Assembly: GCA_028551475.1 (NCBI GenBank)
Contig: CM052357.1
Span: 27,363,745 to 27,427,744, forward strand
Origin: Casuarina equisetifolia
Lineage: Eukaryota > Streptophyta > Magnoliopsida > Fagales > Casuarinaceae
Length of the DNA stretch: 64,000 nt
Direction: 5' to 3'
A program made the translations under genes and the position numbers. Below the pieces are notes generated by a model. It searched no databases and was not told the DNA's origin. It saw only the letters and a list, made by a program, of their open reading frames with translations. Below are positions 47,395 through 59,172 of this stretch, in pieces (position 1 is the first letter of the stretch; each line of letters begins with the position of its first letter).

Positions 47395-50193
47395 CTAATT
47401 ATTTTGATCATCCACTATAAATCTTTATTTCATCCACCAATATAATATTAGTATTAATTAACCTTTTATTTTTTAGAAAATATTTTTATTTTTACCATAT
47501 CTTAGTCTTGTAGTTAGGTAAAATATTGGTTTTGCCTAACTTTAATGATCCAAGTTGCTGGATTGAAACAAATCGCCTTTAACAACCTAGAAAGGAAGAA
47601 AATATAATAACTAGAAATATAAGTTGCAGGGAGATCTACTTGGATGAAAAATCTTTGCAATTACAGTTGATCTTATTATTATCTTTAAGGGAATGGCGAA
47701 TTACCTTTATAGAAAGGTTTTATTATTATTATATTATTTTATTTTAATATATAAAAGACAACTTTATATGTATATCTAGTCTTCTAGAGAACTACAAGGC
47801 CAAAGTTGTCTATTTGCAAGAACAAAAACCAAAAAGAAGTAGGTATATTTACTTGACTGACCCCTTCCCTTCTGCTTTCACCAGTCTAATCGTGCAATCA
47901 CATCCTTGTGCGAATGAGTACATCAAAATTCAGAATATTTAAGCTCCTTGTAAGGAAAAAGAGAAAAAAAAAAAAAAAAAAGAGTGCCTCCAATCGAGAA
48001 TGACTTATTCACAGTCCGAAAACAAAAAAGAAATAGCTTGTTTAACGCACTGGCCCCTAACATGGTGCTTTAATATCGCTTTAACCAATCACACAAAACA
48101 TGATGTGAATGAGTGAATCAAAAGTCAAAATAAGTAAGCCCCTTTTCAGCCTAAACTTTCTCCATCAAATATTTAATTCCATGTTTAGCGTCGATAAGAC
48201 ATGAATAGGTTTAAAAAGCAACCTTCCGCGGAGAAAAACACGTCAAAAGAGAGAGCCATCCCCGCCGGCGTAAATTTGCGCTTGTATTCCTTTCTAAGCA
48301 CCCTTGATTTGCCGTCACATTTGACTAATCATGCATGGAAGGAAAAGACGTGTGAAAGGGCACAATCAAAAAATATTGACATTGACATTTTTTCATTGCA
48401 ACTTTCCAATTGAAAGACAAGAAAATGGAGACATCAGAATCAGCGTTCTGACGAGTGTAAATATGGAAACAGAGACGTTCCAAGAAGTGATTTACCTTTT
48501 ATACAGTGTTGTTTTTGGTTTAACTGTTGAAATGACCGATGATTTAGAACTCTCCGTTAATCATATTTTCTCTTTAAATAAAACCTCAGCCTATAGATTT
48601 AAGTTGAATAATTGATACCTCGTTTTGTATTGCCCACGTGTTATTGTTATGTATCCATTCTATCTACTCGGTTGCCCAATTTTAAGTCATGGACATTTGT
48701 CGCTTGAGCTACCTGACCAAATAGTGGAAACAACTTTTTTACTCTTGAAAATCTAACAGATTTTGGATTAAGAAGGATATTGTTAGAGGACACACTTACT
48801 CCATTAGAACAGTGTTATAAATGATAAGCATATTTTTATATATAAAGAGTACAAAATGTTAATATATTAAGTTTCAACATATCCTCTCATCTTAAATGTT
48901 AGAAAAAAACATTTTTTTACAAAAATTTTATCTACAAGTGAATAAGTGTCTTACTTAAAATTTAAATTTTGATACCAAGTTTGAAGACTAACTTTATCCT
49001 TTGAAATAGGTTTGAGGAGATAAAAACACATTTAACTGCAAGGAAAATAATAAACTAATATATTGATAATGTGAAATTCATATTTGATTTCAATAGATAA
49101 ATCGGTAGCCTTCAAGAAAGCTTCCTTGAGGGCTTGTCAGAGTATCAAAGGGTATGTGTGGCGGGAAATCCTTCTAACAAGAGGAAAAATGGGACATATG
49201 CATAACGAAACATATCTTTGCTTTTATAAGTCTCGGAGGAGTGATCAAGGACGATGGATAAACTAAAATATGGAAACTAATGCCTAGCACATTTAACATG
49301 CATAGATAAAGCCTTTTAACTTCCTACAATCCAGAGAAGTAAAGATACAAGTTTTTAAAATCTTTTTAACCTTAGATTGATAATAAATTGGGTAAATCAT
49401 GTTTTATCTACTTAAACTACTACCTTATTTTCAATACTTCACAAAACTTCGAATCATTATGATTCATTTCTTAATTCAGGATTTTATTCCAATTTGTCTT
49501 CTTCGTTCAAATAAGTCATTCAATTGGATGACTATTTGAGACAGTCAAAATTTTGTAAGAATTAAGTTTATACTTTAGTTTTTGTACATTTACAAAATAT
49601 GATTATTACTCTTAATTTTATGATTATAAATAAAATATATCAAGGTATGCTACAATTAAAAAGAAAAAACAAATCAATTGTAAGAGAAAATACGTGAAGT
49701 TTCATGGCCTACAAAAAATTCTCTAATCTTTTAAACACATACTTTTATTTATGGGTGTTATAATCATAAGCTTTCCTTCTCTCTCCCCCGTTTTCGTAAT
49801 TTTTCCAAAGGACTTGGTGGGTTTTCTCTTTTATTGTTCTTTCCAACTATTAAGTCATTCTATATATTTTTACCTTTGACTTGACAATTGATTTGAATGG
49901 ATTATCTCAAAAGAATTAATTTTTCTTTATTAACAGTGGGTGTACACATCCAAAATTGAAGTTATAAAAAGGAAAGAAAGTTTCATTATTTAATTTTTGA
50001 AAAGAAATTATGTTTTATTTTGTCACTAATCTCATAGATTCTTGAGCCTAAAACATAGAGTCAAATTAGGGGTCCCTCGGTGAAACGAGCTTCTGCACTG
50101 GTTCAACCTTTTCATAATGAGTTTGATGCTCCCTAAAAAGAACAAAAGAATAACAGAAGCAAAAAGGTTAGTTGATAAGATCGGTCATAGTTG

Positions 50194-50871
50194 TCAAAGT
50201 ATAAGGACTCTTTCATTGGTTCTAGCGAGCAAAACTTGACAGGCCACGACGTGGAGTGGAAGGAAAAGAAGCATCGTCTTCGCTAATGGAAACTGGTAAA
50301 ACGATGTGAATGGGACCGTTTGTCCTGTACAGTTCCAGAAAAGAGGACTCGAACGTCTAAGATGACCCAGAAAAGTCACGGATTCAACCAAATCCAAGAT
50401 TAGTTCAAGATCATTGGATACTCCACCAACACTTAAGTTGATTATTTGTTCTACACCTTTGTGATCATGATTCTCTAGTACGGGTTAAGATTGCTGTTCC
50501 CATCTGTATTTTTAAAGCGTAGCTAGATGCTGCATTGACAAATCTATGACCACAGGGAAGGAAAAGGCAAAGTGACCGTACTATATTCCCTTCGAAGAGT
50601 TCATTGTATCGTGGGCTATACTATTTTGCTTTTTGAAGGCAAAACCATAAGCAGAATCAAACCAGCAATCACTAAAGGACCTCTCAGTCTTGAACATGTA
50701 AAAAAGGAGGTCGTAGTGGATGTTTTCTGGTCTTCCAACTCAACTTTGATGCAAAAGTTTTTGTTCTTTGCCTCATCCCTTTCACAAAGAGGTGCCTTCG
50801 GAGAGGGACGTAGTTTTGCTGTTAAGAGCATAATGAGTGAAGATTGTGTTGGTGGCGAATTTAACGCATAA
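50194..50871. other. conserved unknown frames downstream of transporter copy 2
   Basis: On the plus strand, 50572-50871 is open for 99 codons (from a GTG, with no early ATG) and ends in GGEFNA and a stop. It may be the last exon of an unknown gene converging on the transporter. On the minus strand, 50194-50397 encodes the counterpart of the left-arm MDLVESVTFLGH frame but diverges at its end. No domain was recognised. Confidence 0.4.
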
Positions 50872-52598
50872 TATTCTAGGAAGGTGCTTCAAGGATATGA
50901 TATCCTAACCCGTTTTCCTCCTCTGGCCCCTCACATATCAAAGGAGCTCTGTCGAAAGGTTTGATTTGAAAATCGTGATGCATTCATCGAATCGGCGAGG
51001 ACTCGAGCTCCCCAGATTATGTATGTGGGTCATAGATATGTTAACCTGTCAACTTAGCTACAGTGTTTATGAACAATTCTGCTAAATTCTTCATTGTTCA
51101 TTGATGGCATTTCCTCTGCTTCTGTTGTTTATTTACTTCTTTACTTGTAATGATCTCCTCCTCTTAGTGATACATTGAATTGAATATTAGCCGTTGGCAT
51201 ATTTAAAAGGGCACGAAATCCTGCAAATGGTTGTATGACTTATGGTAGGAATTGTCAGCATCAAAGAATATGATACGGGAGGTGCATTGGGTTCTCGTCA
51301 TTTTCCTTTCTTACCTTTTATCTATATGCTATGCCTATAGCTGAAACAATGTTGTTTCCAGTGAGAAACACAAAAACAAAGGCAAATTACAGTGTTGGAA
51401 AGTGGTAGGTTCCTTATCACAACCGTAGAATAAAAAATGCATTAGGAAACGGGTGGAGTAAAATAGTGAAGCAACAAGAAGTACAAAATGTTTTGACTGC
51501 TTTTATTCATATCATCATAGCAAGCAAATATTTACAGGATACATTGGAGGCAAACTACAATGCGGGAGGAAAGGAAACAAGGAATTCAACGTTCTGAAAG
51601 GTCTTTTGCAATGATAATTGCAGCCCCCATCAAAAGCCAAATTATAAAAAAAATAAAAAAATAAAAAAAGGAAAAGAAAAAAAGAAACAAAGGGAAAATA
51701 CAGTATCTTCAACCTTTGGCCGCTAGAACAAATGCGAAACCTTAGGCAGAGTTAAGAAATATAACCAAAACAACTAGAAATATCACGGGTTTCCACGAAT
51801 CCATATCATTGAAAGTGGTTCGTCCCTTCTAAAATTTCTCAACCTTAGAAGCAAATGCACGACAATCCCACACACAAAGCCTAGCGCTGCACTTGAGCCT
51901 ACCAGCGAAACCGCCGTGCAAATAAGCATCACAAAGGATTCCTCCTTGGTGTTCATGTCCCTTGAAGCCATGGCCAGCTCGATTCCAGCGAACAGAAGCA
52001 GAACGCCGAGGACCCCAACAGGAAATTGGTTCAAAATCTTGGCCAAAGAACTTCCCAATACCAGACCCAAGACCAATTTGGCCGTACCAAGAAGGGCCAC
52101 ACACCCGCCGCTCCTGCCACCAAACTTGTACTGCCCTGCAAGCCCACCGGCACCATGGCAACTGGGCATGGCTCCGAACCAACAGCCGATCACGTTCATT
52201 AAGCCCACAGTCACCGACAGGGATGTCGCCGAGAAGTCCCTTCCCGGGAAAAGATCGGAGGACAGCTTGCACACGGCGATGACGGAATTCAATATTGACA
52301 AGGGGAGTTGAGGAATTGTACCCTTGATGAACCCTTCCTTCCATGCATGCTTCGAAATCTTGACTACTGCTATAGAAGACGGTCCAAATTTGATGCTGTG
52401 CACCACGTTAGGCTTTCTTACAAAGGCCAATATCACACCCAGTACAAATACAAGAAATGCAGAAGGAAGAGAGAAGATGGTTTTTCTGAAATTTCTTCGT
52501 TTTCTTGCAGCCCTTTCTGCATCGCCCAAATCATCATCCGTTTCCTCTGTGTGTTCTTCACCTGCACCGTTAACAATAACAATAAAACAAGCACAGAT
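50846..52598 (-). repeat. near-identical tract of the right arm
   Basis: This is the mirror of 40281-42033, with one difference seen over 1.75 kb. It includes the 3' half of transporter copy 2, its 3' UTR and the flank. Confidence 0.85.
51502..51507 (-). promoter_or_regulatory. polyadenylation signal, transporter copy 2
   Basis: AATAAA on the minus strand is the exact mirror of the copy-1 signal. Confidence 0.5.
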
Positions 52599-53192
52599 AA
52601 TAGCCAAGACCAACCCATCCAGCCCAAGCCAGTGCCTATCCCCTGTAGCCTTTGACTTCGAAAAATCCTGTACTTTTCTGATGTATTTGACCGCTGTGAG
52701 CGCAAATGACAAGCCCTGTGCCAGCTGAATTCCCCTAACAACAGATAGAGGAATCAGCCTGTACACCAGCTGCATCAACCCTGTGACGCCCAAAATCAGT
52801 AGAATCCCTCCGGTCAATATTCCGGCAGCCATGATTTCCGGGACGCCGAAGCCAGGCCCTGATAAGGCCGCGGCTGCGATGGACTTCATGGGCTGGACAG
52901 GCATCGGGACACCGTATATGGCACCGGTAATAATGTTGTAAACTCCGGTGAATATAAGTGTTGTGCCAAGGTTGAGGTCATTAGCTAGTGTCAAGGCCAA
53001 CACTATCGGTATGTATGTGCCCAAGTCTCCCATTGCCCCATTCAGCTCAGCCCATTTCGACCGGAAAACCAGGTTGGTTTTCACTTTGTCAACAAATTTG
53101 GCCGCAAAACCGGCCGTGGGGGACTGATGAGCGGTTTCATGTGGTCTCTGGACAGCATGGGGATCTGGTGTTTGAGGAGTTTGGGACTCCAT
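51783..53192 (-). CDS. MOT1: molybdate transporter, MOT1 family, copy 2
   Basis: An intact, intronless 469-residue frame is the inverted duplicate of 39687-41096. Nine residues differ from copy 1 and all lie in the first 199: S9P, V33F, V70A, D71N, S113P, F144Y, M146L, N185D and V199I (copy 1 to copy 2). Residues 200-469 are identical. Both MOT1 signatures are intact, although the pair V70-D71 right after the first signature becomes A-N. The predicted function is the same, transmembrane molybdate transport without a STAS domain. The gene converges on copy 1 across about 10.7 kb. Its TATA region is altered (TATAAGT). Purifying selection seems to have kept both frames open, but expression cannot be judged from sequence. 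Confidence 0.95.
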   Translation of the reverse strand: MESQTPQTPDPHAVQRPHETAHQSPTAGFAAKFVDKVKTNLVFRSKWAELNGAMGDLGTYIPIVLALTLANDLNLGTTLIFTGVYNIITGAIYGVPMPVQPMKSIAAAALSGPGFGVPEIMAAGILTGGILLILGVTGLMQLVYRLIPLSVVRGIQLAQGLSFALTAVKYIRKVQDFSKSKATGDRHWLGLDGLVLAIICACFIVIVNGAGEEHTEETDDDLGDAERAARKRRNFRKTIFSLPSAFLVFVLGVILAFVRKPNVVHSIKFGPSSIAVVKISKHAWKEGFIKGTIPQLPLSILNSVIAVCKLSSDLFPGRDFSATSLSVTVGLMNVIGCWFGAMPSCHGAGGLAGQYKFGGRSGGCVALLGTAKLVLGLVLGSSLAKILNQFPVGVLGVLLLFAGIELAMASRDMNTKEESFVMLICTAVSLVGSSAALGFVCGIVVHLLLRLRNFRRDEPLSMIWIRGNP

Positions 53193-53247
53193 GAGGAGGC
53201 GCTAGTTGCTGAAAGTGTGAATTTGGTACATCTGACCAGAACGCCTC

Positions 53248-53254
53248 ACTTATA
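53248..53254 (-). promoter_or_regulatory. variant TATA element of transporter copy 2
   Basis: The minus strand reads TATAAGT at the position where copy 1 has TATAAAT, 62 bases upstream of the start codon. Confidence 0.5.
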
Positions 53255-54308
53255 CTGAATTCTGGGGGGTGAGGGAAGATTAAAATATCATTAATATTGA
53301 TTTAGACACCGTTTTTAAGTAATGAGACGAGCTGCTACTGGTGGCCCGAGGGATGTACGATCCTGTTTGTTTGACTTCAGGAGGATTTCGACTTCCTAGC
53401 TTGCGGGTGACAATGTCTGATCACCTTGGGAATGTGATTTGATCTTTGATGTCACTGTGGAAATAATTTGGCAAGATCAGTGCACATCATCTCCTTAGTC
53501 CTTCTGAAAGACTGCAAGAGAAAGAGAACAAATTATACTTTTCTTCAAAGTAGTGCAAATTGGCATAGACTTCATAACTAAAGTTTTACTTGAAAAAGAC
53601 ATATTAAAATGTAAAAATTATTTTTTAATTTATGAATTAATTTAAATTTTAAATTTTAAACTTTTTTAATATAGTACTAAGAATCATATCAATTCCTTTC
53701 AACTCTTGTCCAACTCTAAATTTATTTAGATTAACTTTAAGTCCAAAATATGTTTAGTGTACATGAAAAAGTTAAGAACTAAAATTTTATTTGAAAAAAA
53801 AATTCTCTCTCTAATTTATGAACTAATTTCTTTTTTCATTTGATTAAACTACGGTCGCCCCCATGGGTTATACACTCTTCTCACCTGCAGGTAAGGATTG
53901 TCATAACACAACTGGCCTGAAAAATCACGGAGGACCGTTGGGGTTATTGTCTTCATAGATAACTCCATCTGTTCTTTAATTATGCTTGTATTGCGTTGTC
54001 CTATTCAAGAAGTAAACAGTTCCGTTGGTGATTGCCACTGCCAAGTGAGTTGTCAAATTATGCAACCTCTTGTGACCTTTCTTTTAGGACCACCTATCAT
54101 ATCATTGCTTCTAAACACCATACCTGACGTAAAATCTAAGGAAGTCTTCCACGTTCCGTGAATACAAGGTGCTTCTTAGCGGCCGGATAAGGTACGGGAG
54201 AATATATAATACAGCATAGAAAAAAAATAAAAAAAAAATGAAAGGGATATCTTTTCCTCACTAAGCTAGGTTCGAGTCAAATTCTTAGGCCTTCTAATTT
54301 GACATTAA

Positions 54309-54482
54309 AGTTCATGTTATATTTTCTATATTTAGTATGACACTTAGCTTAATGATGCTAAATGTGTGTACAAAAATAAAGTATTATTGAATTAACTTTT
54401 GAGTAAGATTTTCAAGTCTTCTAACTAAAAACACTCAATTCAAACACATAAATAAAATAATAACTAAAAAAATAATAATTTT
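54309..54482. repeat. about 163-bp AT-rich insertion specific to the right arm
   Basis: The left arm passes directly from TTAATTTAATATTAAA to GAAACTATTACCC (in mirror orientation) with only about ten bases between. The right arm holds roughly 163 extra bases at this place. No terminal repeats were recognised. It could equally be a deletion in the left arm. Confidence 0.55.
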
Positions 54483-55979
54483 GAGAAACACTACTACCCA
54501 ACTTCAACAATGAAAAAAGAGATCCACTTGGTGGCACTCCATCAGCAGAAAGAGAAGGGAAGAAGAAAACTAGCTGCATGTATCCTAAGATAGCAATATA
54601 AACACAGCAGTTGACACTGAGAGATTCTTTGGAATTAACATGCAAGGAAGACAAATATTCAAGCAAAGGAATCTTATTTTCAACTCAAAAATGAGTTTAG
54701 ATTAGGCAGAACCTTTCTTAATCAATATTAGATGATCTCATCTGCCACGTTGACTTGAGTGGATTGATGCAACTCCTTGGAAGGTGGTGGGTGGGTTATC
54801 AATGCGAAATTTCTTACTTATTTTGATGGGAAAGAAATCACCATATTATATTTTGAAAGGGACTCTAAAATTATCTAATTTAAATTATTAGTAGTATGAT
54901 GAAGTTTTTAAGTCTTTATATAAATTTTTTAACTCAAACCACGTATATACATATTCATTATTTATTTCAACTTTATAAATAACTACTAAATATGCTGAAT
55001 GGAGAAACAGAACTTTTCTAAATTGAGTCACTAATTCATGAAATATGGTACAGAATAAATTATTGTGTATGATTTTTCAATTGCAATAGACCTCCATGAT
55101 GCTAATATCTCTTTATCATAATTTACTCATAATGCAATTATGAATTAAATTAGGAGTCATAATTCTAGTAAAGTAAGAGCTAATTCATTTTTAACTATCA
55201 TAATCAAGAAAAGAATTTTGAAAGTGGATTTACTATATAATTTATTTTTTAAAAAAAGTATACATTTGACTATGAACTTTGGTCCAGCATTCACAAAGTA
55301 GTATAAAAATGCATTCACAGCAACTATGAGATTATTCTTATGTATTTAAATAGTCAACAATCCATTGTGTCATTACAATATGATAAGCCAAGTTGATAAC
55401 TCTAATAACTGTCAAACATCAAGTTCATAATTTAGCAAAATATCTTTTGTACAAAGAGGTACGTATTGAGTATTTGTAGCTTTTTTCAAGCAAAAAAAAA
55501 AAATCTGGAATTCCATCTGTTAGTTTTATTTTGGTTTGTACATTGTTATATTTAATTTGCTCAACTCAAGGCCCAACTTAGCAAATATTATAAACTTAAA
55601 ACTTCAGTCTTATATTTTTTTAATAATTAATAAATTGAATGAAAAATTGTATTTAATATGTAAGACCAAAAAAAAATCATATAAGGGTTTGGGAAACAGT
55701 TTTATTTTTTTTTCTCCCTTTCTTTATGTCATTAGAGCAAAAAAAAAAAAAACTACTCGAGAAAATGTAGTAAGAACTTCCATGACCAAGAGTAAGGAAA
55801 AATTAGGGCCAAAATGTTTTAAAAAAAAAAAACCTAAACAAGCAACAACTACGAAAACTAATCATTCACTCCTCAAATAGCAAACATGAAAACATTGCCA
55901 GTATTTCTTTATAACACTCTCACGCTTGTGAAGTTTTACACAATCATAACTCAAGTTTTCTTTGGAAGGCAATGACTTA

Positions 55980-56202
55980 CTTATTGGTAAATGTCAATAA
56001 ACTATTGGATGCAGTACATTTTGGTGCGGATTTCTTAACTCAACAACGAAGCACTTAACTTTTCAGTGCAACTCATTGTTTTTAGCATGGGTTACTTTTT
56101 TTCGTAGCTTGTCCATTCATATTAGTGGCTCAAGGTACAATAAAATATATAGAAGCATGATATTTAAATGTTTGAAACTCATATTAGTTTTATAAGGACT
56201 CA
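55980..56202. mobile_element. 223-bp insertion flanked by a 5-bp direct repeat, right arm only
   Basis: The right arm has ACTTA at 55975-55979 and again at 56203-56207, with 223 bases between. The left arm shows the empty site: one ACTTA (minus strand, 37063-37059) in an otherwise matching context (GCAATGACTTATGTATA). This is the signature of an insertion with target-site duplication. The insert has no TG...CA ends and no obvious terminal inverted repeats, so its class is unknown. Confidence 0.6.
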
Positions 56203-56472
56203 ACTTATGTATAATCTTGACAAAAACAATTACTTTTTCTTCTTTTCCAATTTTTGCATTTATGTTATAACTTTGATTCAAGTTAAGAGAAAGTATATTT
56301 CTTTCTAAATTTTGTTTAAGTCCATATATATATATATAAACAAAAAAAGAATATAAGAAGTGAACATAAAAGAGAAATTTGCCACATAAAAAGGTAAAAA
56401 TCTATCTTGATATAGTTGAAAGAATTTATCCAATGTTGTATAAAAGAGGAGAATTTATAAGAGTATAGACAG

Positions 56473-56742
56473 GCCCCCTGCGGTGACCCTAGGAAGGATA
56501 ATTACACGAATTGCTATCAAAGAGTGGAAGGCGCGGACGTGCAACTACAACATGCAAATGTGAGCTGCGAGGACGGACGCTATGCCGACCCTGCCAATCA
56601 AGTTCAGCTCGCTTTCAACATTAGCCGTGATTGTAACGACAAGATTTACAACTTAAAGGGCTATGATAATGTTGAAGCCACAGTTAATTCACTCCTTGAG
56701 GTCGCTGGAGCAGCTGTTAGAGTTCTCAGAAAAGTTCATTGA
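56473..56742 (+). pseudogene. 5'-truncated pectinesterase/invertase-inhibitor-like gene
   Basis: The plus frame from 56473 to the TGA at 56742 encodes about 89 residues that align with residues 95-184 of the intact gene at 59173-59727. Examples are GDPRKDNYTNC for GDPKKDNYIYC, QHANVSCEDGRYADPANQVQ for QNANVSSENGLYADAANQVQ, and RKVH for KQVH at the end. The similarity continues into the 3' flank to about 56870. The first half, with the signal peptide and the first cysteine pair, is missing. The cut coincides with the end of the inverted-duplication arm. No promoter or start codon is left, so it is very likely non-functional. Confidence 0.85.
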
Positions 56743-56870
56743 TTATGCATGCGGGTATTTTTCATGCCAATAATACTCTACAAAAATAAAAATCTTCTTA
56801 ATATCTCATGGAAGTAAGACCTATAAATTATAATAAATACTTACAAAAGTTCTCCAATTTTTTTAAAGGT

Positions 56871-59039
56871 AGTAAATCATTTTTTTTTGTTTTGGTAATT
56901 TCCTTGAGTTTTCTCAACTTTTTAATTGACATTAGTTTGTTGAAAATTTAGATGGTAATAAAATTTGAAACTATAAGGTGGGTATCAATTATTTGAAAAG
57001 TTTTGCAAATACATACATTGTGTGACTAAGAGATGTTGGTAAGCTTATTTTAAAATAAATTCAGACATACAATCTTGCTTTACAAAAACTAAAAGGTCAT
57101 GCAAACTAAGGCATATATCAGAATTGTTCAAATTTTAAATTAACTCTTAATCTTACTTCTTTTTGTACAGTTAGTGGATAGGACTTGTGGACATGTAAGT
57201 GATTGACATTGTCCATTTTAACTCCCTTCATATTATGAAATAAGACAAAGTAGGTCACATCGACAAAAGAGTGTACTTGTGTGTCTATTCTCATTGCCAT
57301 CTTTTTGCTTGCTAATTTAGTATTCACTAAATGTTTTTTTATTTTTAAATGTTTAATTGATGAATGTTTATGTTTTGATTTAGCTTGAAAACTCAACTCT
57401 CCTAATTGTGTAGTCAATAATTAGATTTAAATTGAATTGATACTTCTTTCATTTAAACTTTATTAAAAAAATTAGATACTCAATTTGAGATTCTCATTTT
57501 ACACATAGTGATAATTATTTAAAACCTATTTTTCTCAATCATGTCTTTAACGGACTCTATTAGGATCTACCAAAATGTCACAGCAAACAACCTACAAAAC
57601 AACCCATCGTCAATGTCCTATGTCTAGTCACCATCACACAACGTGGTTCGCACAAGTTGATCATGCCAGTCGTACATGGAAGCCAACCTTTCTCTACTTC
57701 GTCAAGAAGCACATTTTCCTCTAATGCGAAGGACAAATCTTAATTGCAAAAACAATTAGGGTTAAATTGTTTGATCGGACTATTCTGACAATACACGAAC
57801 ATACCTTTTGGAAACAACAAAATTACTGGGAGCAAAAGGGTGTCGTTAAAAACGGCTAGTTGCACATTTTATGAACAGTAGCTAACTATTTCTTTATGCG
57901 AGGTAGCTGAACCCTCCTTGTGAAGAAATGTCAACTTTTCTTAGATGTGGTTTGATTCATTATATATTTAAAAAAGGTCTCTATACATGATATTTATTTT
58001 TTCAGCTTAATGTTATATATTTTATAATTTTATTTCTGGAAGCAAAATTGTAATTTTGGATAACTCTTATCGTTAACTGTGTTCGCAATGGTCGTTGATA
58101 AAATTACAATTTTGGATAACTCTTATCCTTAACTGCGTTAGCGGCATTTGTGTATTGGAATTAAGGATATGTTATCTGGTGCCTACAATATGGGATAGTC
58201 GATAGAAAGTATAAAATCAAGCGGGAGACATTTCATGCGGCCAGGAAACCAATGTCTTTTTCTTGGGATTGAGATTTTCTAAACCTTCAAACTTTTTATA
58301 TGTTGATTTAGAGGAAGAGTGAAATTGCTAAGCAAATATTTCTTTCCAACTTTTGTCAAGATGCATTTGATATATGCCAACTGAACTATTGCAAGTAACA
58401 TATAGATATGTAGTCTCAAATAATGGCACTAAAGGACTAACCATAAGTTCTATTATTTGTAATCTCAAGTTATTTATCATGATGATGTCATGTGCATTAT
58501 ACAACAAACCAAAAATCAAAAAGACCAAGTCAAAGAAAGGAAACATAAAATAAGCTCTTCAATGCAAGTAAATTGGAGATAGATAAAAATAAGTGATAAG
58601 CTCCTAAGAAGATTTTATGTTTTGAAATAAATAAACTCTCTCTTATACAATTTTCTTTACTTTGGCTAATAGGATTGAGATATCAATTACCTATTTTGAT
58701 ATATGTCAACTTAACCTTGAAAAACCTTTTTTTTTTTTTTTCATTGTATTCTTGATTGTGGTTTTCATTTCCTAACATCAGAAAGTGGATCTTTTTTACA
58801 AGACTTGGGAGCTCTTATGTCTCTATCTTGTCAAATGAGATCATTGGTAATAAAAGTGTAAGGGAGAGTAAATTGTATGTGTGTATTATATTAACATTCA
58901 GACTTTTTAAAGGTACAAAGATTTAAAGTTTCAACAGAAGATTGTTATTTTAAATTTTTGGTGAAATTTCATGTAATTTATATGTATCATGAAAATATAT
59001 TACAAATAACGTAAAACAAACATTCATCATCATACTCAA
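56871..59039. other. AT-rich intergenic region between the two inhibitor-like copies
   Basis: No coding region with recognisable domains was seen; the short frames at 57118-57417 and 58328-58546 look fortuitous. A short direct repeat (ACAATTTTGGATAACTCTTATC-like) occurs near 58050 and 58107. No RNA gene was recognised. Confidence 0.4.
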
Positions 59040-59172
59040 GAATGAGCTTTAAAGAAATTATAAAACTTTTGTAAATATTTATTATAATTTATAGGTCTTA
59101 CTTCCACGAGATATTAAGAAGATCTTTATTTTTGTGAAGTGTTGTCCACGTCAAAAAGACCCGCATGCATAA

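Larger units (their letters stand above)
47395..56467 (-). repeat. right arm of the giant inverted duplication
   Basis: This arm is the reverse complement of 36824 to about 45480 and is about 0.4 kb longer. Two insertions, at about 54309-54482 and 55980-56202, account for most of the excess. It ends at 56467 with GAGTATA. A truncated inhibitor-like gene begins within six bases. It carries molybdate transporter copy 2. Confidence 0.93.

Noticed and set aside
36824-56467. The idea that the inverted duplication is only an assembly error.
   Set aside because: The arms differ by many substitutions, two sizeable insertions and distinct outer flanks, so two real copies exist. Only the identical tract could still be affected by read collapse.
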